Of a stretch of 37,213 nt of DNA, positions 29,249-37,213 are shown one piece after another. This DNA comes from a virus. The notes below the pieces were generated by a model. That model saw only the letters and a program-made list of their open reading frames with translations. It had not been told where the DNA came from and searched no databases. The stretch lies in IMG/VR virus record IMGVR_UViG_3300046327_000055, positions 1-37,213 of that record, one strand, 5' to 3'. Each line of letters starts with the position of its first letter. The stretch's first letter is position 1. Both the position numbers and the translations under genes were made by a program.

Positions 29249-29920
29249 ATGACAGTCACGAGCGTCTATTGGATTAGATGTGCCGACCATACCGACCTGA
29301 TGACTCAGGGGTATGTTGGCGTGTCCAAAGACGCTAGTGCCCGTTTTGAGCAACACTTCAAGCGTGGGCAAAACCGCCACCTCAAGTTTGCAATCAAGAA
29401 GCATGGCTGGGATAACTTGGTTAAGACTCAGATTCTGATCGCGGACGAAGATTACTGCCTCGACATCGAGCGCAAGCTGCGTCCTGCTGACGGCATTGGC
29501 TGGAACATTGTGGCTGGTGGGGGCAAGCCGCCTTTGGCAGTTGGGAACAAGTTCAAACTTGGAATACCAGCTTGGAACAAGGGCTTGAAGATGTCAGCCG
29601 AGACGCGAGAGAGGGTCAGCAAGGCCGCGAAAGAGCAGTGGACTAGGCTTGGTATGCGTGAGCTGCTTTCAGGCGCCAAGAAGGGTAAGCCATCGCCTCG
29701 TAAGGGTGCAACACACAGCCCTGAGTCGATTGAGAAGATGCGTTTGTCGCACACTGGCAAACCGTCAAAGAAAAAAGGTAAGCTGTTGACTGATGAGCAG
29801 AAGGCAAATCTGTCATTGCTACTGAAAAAGAATCCGTGGACTTGTCCACATTGTCAAACTGTTGGGTACAACAAAGGCGCTGGCAATCGTTGGCACTTCG
29901 ATAACTGCAAGGAAAAATAA
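29249..29920 (+). CDS. GIY-YIG homing endonuclease 2
   Basis: This 223-residue protein has a divergent GIY-YIG core: VYW at residues 6-8, YVG at 22-24, Arg32 and a Glu in LDIERK (E74). It is followed by NUMOD3-like repeats (GIPAWNKGLKMSAETRE, KKGKPSPRKGATHS, SHTGKPSKKKGK) and a C-terminal zinc-finger-like CPHC...HFDNC. It is a free-standing gene lodged between two S74 fibre genes, directly abutting both. It probably targets one of them. It differs in length and sequence from endonuclease 1, so the two are not recent copies. Confidence 0.82.
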   Translation: MTVTSVYWIRCADHTDLMTQGYVGVSKDASARFEQHFKRGQNRHLKFAIKKHGWDNLVKTQILIADEDYCLDIERKLRPADGIGWNIVAGGGKPPLAVGNKFKLGIPAWNKGLKMSAETRERVSKAAKEQWTRLGMRELLSGAKKGKPSPRKGATHSPESIEKMRLSHTGKPSKKKGKLLTDEQKANLSLLLKKNPWTCPHCQTVGYNKGAGNRWHFDNCKEK

Positions 29921-29922
29921 TT

Positions 29923-30945
29923 ATGGCACTCGTCCTCAACGGAACCACGGGAATCACCAGCGTCAACGGTTCGGCGGCAGCGCCATCCGTAACCGGTACT
30001 GACACAGACACAGGCATTGTCTACGGCACGAACACCTTGTCATTGGCAACGGGTGGCGTTTCGGCTATGACCATCAACGCTTCAAGTAGAGTTTTTATTG
30101 GCACATCCTCAGCAATTACGCCATCCGACCCTTTAAAAATGCAAATAGTTGGTGGCAACGTGGCTGTTGATAGCGGCGCTGGTGGTCAAACTTTGACCCT
30201 AGTTTCAAACGACACAACATCATCCACCAACAAAGGTGCAGCCATCGGCTTGGGCGGCTATGCCACTGATACAGCAGCCTATGTAATGTTTGGTGCTATT
30301 GCAGGTCGCTACCAAGGTACGGGCAATAACGGTTACTTGCAGTTCTCCACGTTAGATAGCGGCGGTACGATGGCAGAACGCGCCCGTATCGACTCCGGTG
30401 GTAAATTTTTTGTAGGATGCACAACACTTCCAGCTGCGGCCAGAACAAAAGGTGTTGCTATAAATTCAAATTCAACTGGTGGCATCCAGATTTATCAAAC
30501 AATTGGATATTCTGATTGGGCAATCAGCTCAACAAGCGGTTCAATCTGTTATTTTTATTCAGATAATGGGTCTGCATTGGTTTATGCAGGAGCTATTTCC
30601 GTAAACGGAAACGTAACTACATACGGCTCAGTCTCAGACTATCGTTTGAAAGAAAATGTGCAGCCAATGCAAGGAGCTTTGGACAAAGTGATGTTGTTAA
30701 ACCCTGTTACATATTCTTTTAAAGAAGGCGGTCAGGAGTCGCAGGGCTTTATTGCCCACGAGCTTCAAGCTGTTGTTCCTGACGCAGTAACAGGCGAAAA
30801 AGATGCTGTTAAAGAAGATGGAAGCCCTGACTATCAACAAGTTGACACCAGCTTCTTGGTTGCTACTCTGACAGCAGCCATCCAAGAACAGCAAGCCCTC
30901 ATCGAACAGCTCCGCGCTGACGTTGAAGCTCTGAAAGCAGCATAA
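29923..30945 (+). CDS. tail fibre with S74 chaperone 2
   Basis: This 340-residue fibre has a shaft beginning MALVLNGTTGITSVNGSAAA and an S74 chaperone beginning at SDYRLKENV (S238, Lys243). Again 103 residues follow from the Ser. The end is a coiled coil (ALIEQLRADVEALKA). The shaft is different from that of 28160-29248 beyond general beta-rich composition, while the chaperone pattern is shared. The second shaft half has lower GC than its neighbours. Preceded by AAGGAAAAATAATT. Confidence 0.85.
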   Translation: MALVLNGTTGITSVNGSAAAPSVTGTDTDTGIVYGTNTLSLATGGVSAMTINASSRVFIGTSSAITPSDPLKMQIVGGNVAVDSGAGGQTLTLVSNDTTSSTNKGAAIGLGGYATDTAAYVMFGAIAGRYQGTGNNGYLQFSTLDSGGTMAERARIDSGGKFFVGCTTLPAAARTKGVAINSNSTGGIQIYQTIGYSDWAISSTSGSICYFYSDNGSALVYAGAISVNGNVTTYGSVSDYRLKENVQPMQGALDKVMLLNPVTYSFKEGGQESQGFIAHELQAVVPDAVTGEKDAVKEDGSPDYQQVDTSFLVATLTAAIQEQQALIEQLRADVEALKAA

Positions 30946-30951
30946 CGGGAA

Positions 30952-30973
30952 GCCGCCACCCGACCTTGGCGGC
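30952..30973 (+). other. hairpin after fibre 2
   Basis: GCCGCCA, 8-nt loop, TGGCGGC. No U-tract, so termination is doubtful; it may be an mRNA end or processing site between the fibre and lysis blocks. Confidence 0.35.
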
Positions 30974-30989
30974 AATCAAAGGAAAACAC

Positions 30990-31202
30990 ATGAGTAACAA
31001 CACAAAATCTCAAGTGGTCATTGATGGCGTCGAGTACGACGTAAGCACATTCACAGACCAACAAAAAGCACTGCTGGACCACACGGCTGACTTGGAGCGC
31101 AAGGTCGCTTCGGCTCGCTTTAATTTGGACCAGTTGCAAGTCGGTCGTGATGCGTTTTTGAACATGCTCAAACAAGCGTTGGCCGAAAAGCCTGCGGAGT
31201 AA
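30990..31202 (+). CDS. DUF6447-like small protein
   Basis: The 70-residue product starts MSNNTKSQVVIDGVEYDVST at 30990 (AAAGGAAAACAC upstream) rather than at 30966. VVIDGVEYDVS then a helix pair (TDQQKALLDHTADLERKVAS...) matches my memory of DUF6447 proteins, which often lie near tail or lysis genes in phages; role unknown. Its end, with a GGAG, may provide the ribosome site for the next gene. Confidence 0.6.
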   Translation: MSNNTKSQVVIDGVEYDVSTFTDQQKALLDHTADLERKVASARFNLDQLQVGRDAFLNMLKQALAEKPAE

Positions 31203-31229
31203 ACCATTGACCCAATCAGCCTCCTCCTT

Positions 31230-31934
31230 ATGGCGCAAAGCGCAGTCGGTGCTATCCGCGCTGGCTGTCAAATGCTCTCCGAGGGGAAGGCTGAATTGGG
31301 CAAGTTCAAAAAGCAAGTTGAAGGCGGCGTGGCTGACGCTAAAGCCATATACAAAGAAGTTGTTGGTATCTGGGGGTGGTTACAGGGGCTGTTCGGCAAA
31401 AAGCCAGAGCCTAAGCCCACTGCGGTCGTTGCGCCTGCTACGCCAGTACACACTCCTAGCAAGAAAGCTAAGCGCGAACCTGAGCCCGAACTAAGCTACG
31501 AGGAGTTTCAAGCGCGTGCAGTGCACGAGATTTGCGAGAATTTGAAGGTCTACTTTGAGGCGATACGACAGCTCAAAGCACACTGCCGGGAACTTGAAGA
31601 AGAGGCTCTGACCACAGAGCGAGTTGCCGATAGTGCGATTGATCGTATTGAAATGCAGTGGCAAATGAAGGAGCTGAACAAACAGCTCAAGCAGGCCATG
31701 ATTTGGGGAACGCCAGAAGAGCTGGGGCTTGGTGCTATGTACCAAGAGTTCCTTGAGAAGTACGATGAGATCTTAGAGGAGCAAGATGTTGCTCGTGAGT
31801 TAAAACTCAAGAAAGAACGAGACAACGCATGGCGACACGCCCACCGCAAAGAAATCCTAACGGCCAAGCTGGTGTACGCAGTGGCGGTAACGCTGGGGCT
31901 TCTCGAAATGATTGGACTGTTTTTCACTCTATGA
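31230..31934 (+). CDS. coiled-coil protein with C-terminal membrane segment
   Basis: This 234-residue protein has an amphipathic N-terminus, a WGWLQGLFG segment near 48-56, a Pro-rich linker, a long charged coiled coil (about 85-210) and a C-terminal hydrophobic stretch (KLVYAVAVTLGLLEMIGLFF) that could span the inner membrane. It heads the lysis block and overlaps the next gene by 4 nt. ATG 31230 lacks a Shine-Dalgarno. An in-frame ATT at 31206 has GGAG 6 nt upstream and would add IDPISLLL, an opening I recall from relatives. The true start may therefore be 31206. Role unknown. Confidence 0.65.
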   Translation: MAQSAVGAIRAGCQMLSEGKAELGKFKKQVEGGVADAKAIYKEVVGIWGWLQGLFGKKPEPKPTAVVAPATPVHTPSKKAKREPEPELSYEEFQARAVHEICENLKVYFEAIRQLKAHCRELEEEALTTERVADSAIDRIEMQWQMKELNKQLKQAMIWGTPEELGLGAMYQEFLEKYDEILEEQDVARELKLKKERDNAWRHAHRKEILTAKLVYAVAVTLGLLEMIGLFFTL

Positions 31935-32104
31935 GGGAGTTCTGGTTCTGGGTTGCCATCGTTACGCTCATCATCTTCGGGTTGATGGGGTTGTCTTTCT
32001 TGGTTGCGTACCAGAGCAAACAGTTGAAGAAGGCCGAGGCGCTGATTGTGCGGCTCGAAGAGAAAGATCGTAAGCACAAACTTTTGAAAGACAAGGAAGA
32101 ATAA
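31931..32104 (+). CDS. small membrane/coiled-coil protein, spanin- or holin-like
   Basis: The 57-residue product starts at the ATGA overlap (31931). It has one hydrophobic segment (residues about 4-26, FWFWVAIVTLIIFGLMGLSF) and then a charged helix (QSKQLKKAEALIVRLEEKDR...). This resembles the inner-membrane spanin class or a small holin. It precedes a larger holin-like gene, overlapping its ATG by 1 nt. No lipoprotein partner was found. Confidence 0.62.
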   Translation: MREFWFWVAIVTLIIFGLMGLSFLVAYQSKQLKKAEALIVRLEEKDRKHKLLKDKEE

Positions 32105-32607
32105 TGTTACCAATCGTCGCAGGCATCGTAGCCAACCTCATCAACAACGGGATGCACAAGGTCGCCGACCAAGTGATCGAAAAGGGCGTGGACGCCGTAC
32201 AGCAAAAGCTGGGTATTGAGCTCAAGCCAGAAGGCGAAGCAACGCCTGAGTACAACGCCAAGCTGCAAGAGGAAGCAAACCGCCACTCTGAGTTCATGGC
32301 CGAGCTTGACGAGAAATCTACCCAGCGTGCTACGGACATGCAGATGGCAGCGCTGCTGTCCTCTGACCAATTTGTGCGACGCTTTCTCTACTACTATGCT
32401 TGGTTCTGGGGCGTCTTTGCCTGCTCGTACTTCTTTGCTGTGTCGTTCCTGCCGGTTGAGAACCGCAACCGCGACTTCGTTAACATCATCTTGGGCTTCT
32501 TGATCGGTACGACAATTCCCGCCATCATCGCTTTCTTCTACGGTCAGGCTAACAAAGCCCGCGAAGACACCATGAAGCAGATGAAAGATTTAAAGGACGG
32601 CAAATGA
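32104..32607 (+). CDS. holin-like protein
   Basis: The 167-residue protein has an N-terminal amphipathic region, a charged middle, and two hydrophobic segments (about 94-115 and 125-147) separated by a short charged turn (VENRNRDF). The C-terminus is charged (KAREDTMKQMKDLKDGK). It sits directly before the endolysin with a 4-nt overlap, which supports a holin that permeabilises the inner membrane. Family name uncertain; topology and context are the evidence. Confidence 0.68.
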   Translation: MLPIVAGIVANLINNGMHKVADQVIEKGVDAVQQKLGIELKPEGEATPEYNAKLQEEANRHSEFMAELDEKSTQRATDMQMAALLSSDQFVRRFLYYYAWFWGVFACSYFFAVSFLPVENRNRDFVNIILGFLIGTTIPAIIAFFYGQANKAREDTMKQMKDLKDGK

Positions 32608-33260
32608 TCCCAACCATCGCTGACCTGCAAGCTGCCAAAATTAAAGACCCGGCCAAGTGGCTGGACGCTGTAGGCGCAACCTGCGTAGAGTTCAAGATCG
32701 ACACGCCACAACGCGTTGCCGCGTTCCTAGCGCAGACTAGCCACGAGTCCGGCGGCTACACCATGTTGAGCGAGAACCTCAACTACAAAGCCGCTACGCT
32801 TGCCGCGTGCTGGCCCAACCGCTTCGCTGTTCTTGGTCCTGACAAAAAGCCGATCAAAGAGAACGGTAAGTTAGTGCCCACTGCCGTGGCAAACAGCATA
32901 GCCGGTAAGCCGGAGTTCATCGCCAACTTGGTTTACTCGTCACGTATGGGCAACGGCCCGGCCGAGTCTGGTGAGGGTTGGAAGTACCGCGGCCGCGGGT
33001 TGAAGCAACTCACAGGCAAGGACAACTACACCCGATGTGGGACAGCCCTCGGCATCGACCTTGTGGCCAACCCGGACCTGTTGTTGGAGCCGCTCTATGC
33101 TGCGCGTTCTGCGGGCTGGTTCTGGCAAGCAAACAACCTGTCTGCGTTCGCCGACGTTGGCGACATCAAGGGTATGACCAAGAAAATCAATGGTGGTTAC
33201 ATCGGCCTTGAAGCCCGACAAGCGCTATATGATGCGTGCTATGGACAGTGCCGAGCCTAA
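32604..33260 (+). CDS. GH19-type endolysin
   Basis: The 218-residue enzyme has AAFLAQTSHESGGY (about 39-52) with Glu48 as the expected catalytic acid, then YKAATLAACWPNRF. KYRGRGLKQLTGKDNY matches the GH19 chitinase/lysozyme signature, and the end is KINGGYIGLEARQALY. GH19 endolysins cut the glycan strands of peptidoglycan. No signal peptide is seen, consistent with export through a holin. It overlaps the holin-like gene by 4 nt. Catalytic residues assigned by motif. Confidence 0.88.
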   Translation: MIPTIADLQAAKIKDPAKWLDAVGATCVEFKIDTPQRVAAFLAQTSHESGGYTMLSENLNYKAATLAACWPNRFAVLGPDKKPIKENGKLVPTAVANSIAGKPEFIANLVYSSRMGNGPAESGEGWKYRGRGLKQLTGKDNYTRCGTALGIDLVANPDLLLEPLYAARSAGWFWQANNLSAFADVGDIKGMTKKINGGYIGLEARQALYDACYGQCRA

Positions 33261-33276
33261 GTGAGAAAATCCCGCC

Positions 33277-35370
33277 ATGCCTTTACAGAAAATCCTCTTT
33301 AAGCCCGGTGTAAACCGCGAGAATACCCGCTACACCACTGAGGGTGGTTGGTACGACTGCGACAAAGTGCGCTTTCGTCAAGGCACGCCGGAGAAAATTG
33401 GCGGGTGGAACCGTATCTCCACGGCTACGTTCTTGGGTACCTGCCGTTCGTTGTGGAACTGGATCACGCTAGGTGCGTTGAACCTTATCGGCGTAGGCAC
33501 AAACCAGAAGTTCTACATCGAGCAAGGCGGCCTCTACAACGACATCACACCGCTGCGCTCGGCCGTCACGCTGACAAACCCTTTTGCTGCAACGGCTGGC
33601 TCACGCACAATCACGGTTACAGACACGGACCATGGGTGCATCACAGGCGACTACGTTACATACTCTGGTGCTACAGGTCTTGGCGGGCTTGTTACAGCTT
33701 CGGTGCTGAACCGTGAGTATCGCGTCACGTTCATTGATGTCAACACGTACACATTCGAGGCCACCGTTGTGGCTAACGTCTCAGACGTAGGCGGTGGCGG
33801 CACTGTCTACACCATGTACCAGATCAACACTGGCCCTGAGTACGTTCAGCCTTTGACGGGTTGGGGTGCGGGGCCATGGGGTTCCGGTGCTTGGGGTGTT
33901 GGTACAGCCGAGGGCGACTCGTTGCGCTTGTGGAGCCAGTACAACTTCGGTGAAGACTGCATCTTTGGCCCACGCGGCGGCGGTATCTATTACTGGGACG
34001 CAACGATTGGCGTGCGAGGCCAGAACGTGACAATCACCGTGGCCAGCCCTGCCGTGGTCAGTTCTCCCGTAGCTTTTGCTAACGACACCGCGATCACTCT
34101 ACGCACAACCAGCGCACTGCCAACCGGCCTCACGCCCGGCACGATCTACTACGTCATCAACACCACCGGCACGACATTTAACCTGTCCTTGACCCCCGGC
34201 GGTTCTGCAATCAACACCACAGGCACGCAGTCTGGCACCCAGTCAATTTCCCCCCGCGCCATCAATATCGCCGACTTGGCCGGAGCCAACGAAACTCCGA
34301 TCGTCCAGAACTTCATAATTGTGTCGGACACAAGCCGTTTCACCTTTGCAATGGGCACCAACCCGTTGTTTGAGACAGCGCAGGACCCGATGCTTATTCG
34401 CTGGTCTGACCAAGAATCTTTGACCGAGTGGTCGCCTGCCGTCACGAACCAAGCAGGTGATGTGCGCTTGTCTCACGGTTCAGAGATCGTCACCGCCTTG
34501 CAGACCCGCCAAGAGATTTTGGTTTGGACTGACTCCGCGCTGTACTCGTTGCAATACTTAGGCCCTCCTTACGTGTGGGGTAACCAGCTGCTTGGCGACA
34601 ACGTCTCCATCGTGAGCCAGAACGCCGTGTCTCTGGCTTCAGGCGTCACCTACTGGATGGGCATCGACAAGTTCTACAAATACGACGGCCGCGTGCAGAC
34701 GTTGCGTTGCGACTTGCGCCAGTACATTTTCAGCGACATCAACTCCTTCCAGTACGAACAGGTTTGTTCGGGCACCAACGAGGGTTTCAACGAGGTGTGG
34801 TGGTTCTACTGCTCCGCCAACTCGGACGTCAACGACAAGTATGTGGTGTACAACTACGCCGAGGACATTTGGTACTACGGCACCATGGGGCGCACTGCTT
34901 GGCTCGACACGTCTTTGCGCGACTACCCGATTGCCGCGACCTACGAGAACAACATTGTGGACCATGAGAGTGGGTTGAACAACAACGAGACCGGCACGCC
35001 CACGGCGATTGAGTCCTATATCACCTCGTCAGAATTTGATATTGGTGATGGTCACAACTTCGGTTTCGTCTGGCGCATCATCCCCGACATCACTTTCCGC
35101 GGATCAACCGCTACCAACCCCGCCGCGACCATGTATTTGTACCCATTGCAAAACTCAGGCTCGGGTTACAACGACCCAACGTCGGAAGGTGGCGTCAACT
35201 ACGGCAACGTGGTGCGCACAAGCGTGGTCCCGATCGAACAGTTCACTGGGCAAATCTACACCCGCGTGCGCGGTCGTCAGATGGCGTTTAAGGTGGTCTC
35301 AAATCAGTTGGACACAGCGTGGCAGCTCGGTGCCCCTCGTATCGACATTAAGCAGGACGGACGTCGTTAA
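33277..35370 (+). CDS. tail hub / tail-tubular-B-like protein
   Basis: The 697-residue protein starts MPLQKILFKPGVNRENTRYT, then GGWYDCDKVRFRQGTPEKIGG, the opening of podophage hub or DNA-stabilisation proteins (P22 gp10-like / T7 gp12-like). It is beta-rich throughout. Residues about 95-170 resemble an FCCH-type insertion (TVTDTDHGCITGDYVTY...), and about 270-325 carry a second beta module of the ALPTGLTPGTIYYVINTTGT type, both common in phage tail proteins. It would form the nozzle below the adaptor ring and plug the packaged DNA. The stop overlaps the next ATG by 1 nt. Confidence 0.75.
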   Translation: MPLQKILFKPGVNRENTRYTTEGGWYDCDKVRFRQGTPEKIGGWNRISTATFLGTCRSLWNWITLGALNLIGVGTNQKFYIEQGGLYNDITPLRSAVTLTNPFAATAGSRTITVTDTDHGCITGDYVTYSGATGLGGLVTASVLNREYRVTFIDVNTYTFEATVVANVSDVGGGGTVYTMYQINTGPEYVQPLTGWGAGPWGSGAWGVGTAEGDSLRLWSQYNFGEDCIFGPRGGGIYYWDATIGVRGQNVTITVASPAVVSSPVAFANDTAITLRTTSALPTGLTPGTIYYVINTTGTTFNLSLTPGGSAINTTGTQSGTQSISPRAINIADLAGANETPIVQNFIIVSDTSRFTFAMGTNPLFETAQDPMLIRWSDQESLTEWSPAVTNQAGDVRLSHGSEIVTALQTRQEILVWTDSALYSLQYLGPPYVWGNQLLGDNVSIVSQNAVSLASGVTYWMGIDKFYKYDGRVQTLRCDLRQYIFSDINSFQYEQVCSGTNEGFNEVWWFYCSANSDVNDKYVVYNYAEDIWYYGTMGRTAWLDTSLRDYPIAATYENNIVDHESGLNNNETGTPTAIESYITSSEFDIGDGHNFGFVWRIIPDITFRGSTATNPAATMYLYPLQNSGSGYNDPTSEGGVNYGNVVRTSVVPIEQFTGQIYTRVRGRQMAFKVVSNQLDTAWQLGAPRIDIKQDGRR

Positions 35371-35633
35371 TGGCACAACAGAACGTAACCCCACCGAACT
35401 TACCGCTGGCCCCGAACGCCTACGAAGCGCGTTACCAAGAGCAGTTCAACAACGTGCTGCGCTTGTTCTTCAATCAACTGACAAACCCGGGTCCTATCGG
35501 CGGTACTGCTTTATTTTTGGACTTGACATACCTTCCAACGGATGCCGATTTCGCAGACCTTCGTTCTGGTGATGTGTACTACGACACGTCTGGCGGTGTG
35601 GCCACCAGCTACCCTTTGCGCATCAAAGCGTAA
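35370..35633 (+). CDS. small structural-block protein
   Basis: This 87-residue protein (MAQQNVTPPNLPLAPNAYEA...) has a helix (RYQEQFNNVLRLFFNQL, about 21-37) and then a beta-rich end (SGDVYYDTSGGVATSYPLRI). It recurs beside hub genes in related podophages. It may be a tail accessory or neck-fibre component. The start overlaps the hub gene by 1 nt. Confidence 0.6.
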   Translation: MAQQNVTPPNLPLAPNAYEARYQEQFNNVLRLFFNQLTNPGPIGGTALFLDLTYLPTDADFADLRSGDVYYDTSGGVATSYPLRIKA

Positions 35634-35662
35634 TTGCCGTATAGCACTCCCCATGATAGACT
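35634..35662 (+). promoter_or_regulatory. possible promoter before internal-virion gene
   Basis: TTGCCG (35634-35639), 17-bp spacer, TAGACT (35657-35662) preceded by TGA, giving extended -10 TGATAGACT. The 55-bp gap before the next ATG is one of the few in the right arm. The gene has a purine-rich leader (AAGAGGCAAAA). Confidence 0.4.
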
Positions 35663-35688
35663 TGATTAACCCCATTTAAGAGGCAAAA

Positions 35689-37213
35689 ATGAGCCTACAC
35701 CAACTCGCACAAAACATGGCTGCTCAAGGCCGCGGCCCTGACACAATGCTCATGCACGTAGCCCCTGACGAAGTGGCTAAACTGCAAAATGCTGCGCATA
35801 CGCAAGGCAAGTCTTTGACGATCAACCCGTCTACAGGTTTGCCGGAAGCTTTCGGTCTTAGTGACTTGAACCCCTTCAAAGAAGGCAGCGCGACAAACAA
35901 GGTTGTCTCCAGCCCGATCGGGCAACTCGCAATGGGTGCTGCGCTCGGCCCCGCAGGCTACGGTTTGTCTGCCGGCATGGCCGGTTTGGCTGTTGGCGGT
36001 ATTGGCGCTCTGGCCTCGGGTAACTTGAAGAGCGGTCTGGCCGCGGGCATGACTGCGTTTGGTGGTGCAAGTATTGCCGGCACATTGGCCGGTGCTGGTG
36101 GTTTGGGCGAAGCTGCTATCGGCGGCGAAGCAAGAGCCGCAACACTCATGAACGGCGGCTCCGAAGCCGCTGCTGCACAGAACGCTACAGATGCGGTGTC
36201 CAATGCGTCTGTTTGGGACAAGGCAGCCGCAGGCGGTGGTTCGGCATGGAACGATCCTAAAGGTGCCCTGTCTGCCCTCGGCGGCGGTAGTGCGCTCAAA
36301 GGTGCCGGTATTGCTAGTATGGCCGCGCTGCCGTTGTTGCAACAAGCCGCACAACCAAAAGCTGTTGAAATCCCAAAGACTTCACCGGGCATGATCCGCC
36401 CCTACACATTCCAGCGCCAAGTGCAGATGCCAACGGACGCAGTGGGCGCTAACTATGACGAAAACCCGAACGTCAGTTCACGCGAGCGCAACTGGTTGTC
36501 CGACTCCTACACGGCAGGCACACCTTACGAATCTCCCGGTCCAGAATACAAAAAAATGGCAATGGGCGGCGACGTGCAAGGCGACCCCAACGAGCAAGAT
36601 ATTCCCAGCTTCGACCCCGTCGTGCGCATGGCGTCTGGCGGCACGACCTACAGCAACGGCCAGTACAGCTTGCCCGAAGGGTTGGAAACGCTCTACGGCA
36701 ACATGCCGCGATACACGTACGACCCGATCACAGGTTTGTACGCGTTGATCCCACAAAAGAAAGCAGCGGACGCCGTCAATACGGCAACCCCAACAGACTC
36801 GTTCACACGCAACTTCACTGGCGACGGCGGTGGTGGCGATGCTGCCGCAAGTTCGGACTCTTCTTCAGACAGCTCCGACGGTACTGTTGGCGCAGCGGTA
36901 AGTGACGCTGGTATTAGCGCAGATAGTGCGCCTGCCGTATCCAATGCTGTTTCAATGGGCAACGTCACAGCCACAGCGATTGGGGCAATTAGCGACGACA
37001 GCACGGATTCAGACACGGATTCAGATGCTACTTCTGACTCCACTTCCGACGCAGACTCGGACAGCTCCAGCGATTCCAGCTCGGACGGTAGTGCATCAAG
37101 CGACGGTTCTTCAGACGGTAGCGCTTCCGGCGATGGTGCTGCTGGTTCAGGTGATGGCGGTGCTGCTGGCTCAGGCGATGGTGGTGCCGGTGGTTCAGGC
37201 GATGGCGGCGGCT
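35689..37213 (+). CDS. internal-virion-like protein, cut by window end
   Basis: An open frame runs from ATG 35689 to the window end (508 codons, no stop). It begins MSLHQLAQNMAAQGRGPDTM, with LMHVAPDEVAKLQNAA and TINPSTGLPEAFGL. A hydrophobic Gly/Ala stretch (about residues 75-145) could insert in a membrane. From about residue 380 it becomes Ser/Asp/Gly-rich low complexity (TDSDTDSDATSDS..., GDGGAAGSGDGG...). It resembles large proteins after the hub in environmental podophages that may be ejected with the DNA. No transglycosylase motif is visible in this part. Confidence 0.62.
   Translation, partial: MSLHQLAQNMAAQGRGPDTMLMHVAPDEVAKLQNAAHTQGKSLTINPSTGLPEAFGLSDLNPFKEGSATNKVVSSPIGQLAMGAALGPAGYGLSAGMAGLAVGGIGALASGNLKSGLAAGMTAFGGASIAGTLAGAGGLGEAAIGGEARAATLMNGGSEAAAAQNATDAVSNASVWDKAAAGGGSAWNDPKGALSALGGGSALKGAGIASMAALPLLQQAAQPKAVEIPKTSPGMIRPYTFQRQVQMPTDAVGANYDENPNVSSRERNWLSDSYTAGTPYESPGPEYKKMAMGGDVQGDPNEQDIPSFDPVVRMASGGTTYSNGQYSLPEGLETLYGNMPRYTYDPITGLYALIPQKKAADAVNTATPTDSFTRNFTGDGGGGDAAASSDSSSDSSDGTVGAAVSDAGISADSAPAVSNAVSMGNVTATAIGAISDDSTDSDTDSDATSDSTSDADSDSSSDSSSDGSASSDGSSDGSASGDGAAGSGDGGAAGSGDGGAGGSGDGGG

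Noticed and set aside
1-37213. tRNA or ribosomal RNA genes, integrase or attachment site
   Set aside because: No cloverleaf, rRNA segment or integrase motif was recognised by eye on either strand; a dedicated search would be needed to be certain.

Overview
The window is a piece of a tailed double-stranded DNA phage genome with podovirus (short-tail) architecture. It carries a terminase pair, portal, scaffold, capsid, two neck/adaptor-like proteins, a large tail-hub protein, several fibres and a holin/endolysin lysis block. I see no tape-measure protein, tail-tube or sheath gene, and no integrase, tRNA or CRISPR array. The small-protein families and gene order resemble podophages of freshwater or marine proteobacteria. 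A betaproteobacterial host is a guess from moderately high GC and family resemblance, not something shown here.

Layout: two divergent arms meet at about 10.1-10.75 kb. The left arm (1-10,103) is entirely on the minus strand. It holds small, mostly unrecognised genes, tightly packed with ATGA-type overlaps, and ends in a MoxR-like AAA+ ATPase, a HExxH/VWA protein and a DUF3150-like protein. This trio is the best candidate for an under-described system in the window. The left arm also carries six copies of a 17-23 bp palindrome (arms GCGGACA/TGTCCGC, always a 3-nt centre). Five are intergenic, and one lies just downstream of a good sigma70-like promoter for the AAA+/VWA genes. The arms are conserved while the centres differ.

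The right arm (10,757-37,213) is all on the plus strand. In order it holds: small and large terminase, a long portal with a Gln-rich tail, a small ORF, a GroES-like co-chaperonin, scaffold, two head-associated proteins and the major capsid protein followed by a strong terminator; a GIY-YIG homing endonuclease; small structural or basic proteins and two neck/adaptor-like proteins; a fibre block that includes an exact 11 x 20-residue repeat protein, a C1q-like protein and two fibres with S74 self-cleaving chaperones separated by a second GIY-YIG endonuclease; a lysis block (coiled-coil membrane proteins, holin-like protein, GH19 endolysin); a tail-hub protein; and a low-complexity internal-virion-like protein that runs off the window.

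Regulation visible in the sequence: an extended -10 promoter followed by an intrinsic terminator in the leader of the left operon (attenuation-like), a second leftward terminator in the right-arm leader (possible short antisense RNA), a TTG start for the small terminase, and a possible ATT start at 31,206. No replication or transcription enzymes are in the window, so the replication module must lie outside it.
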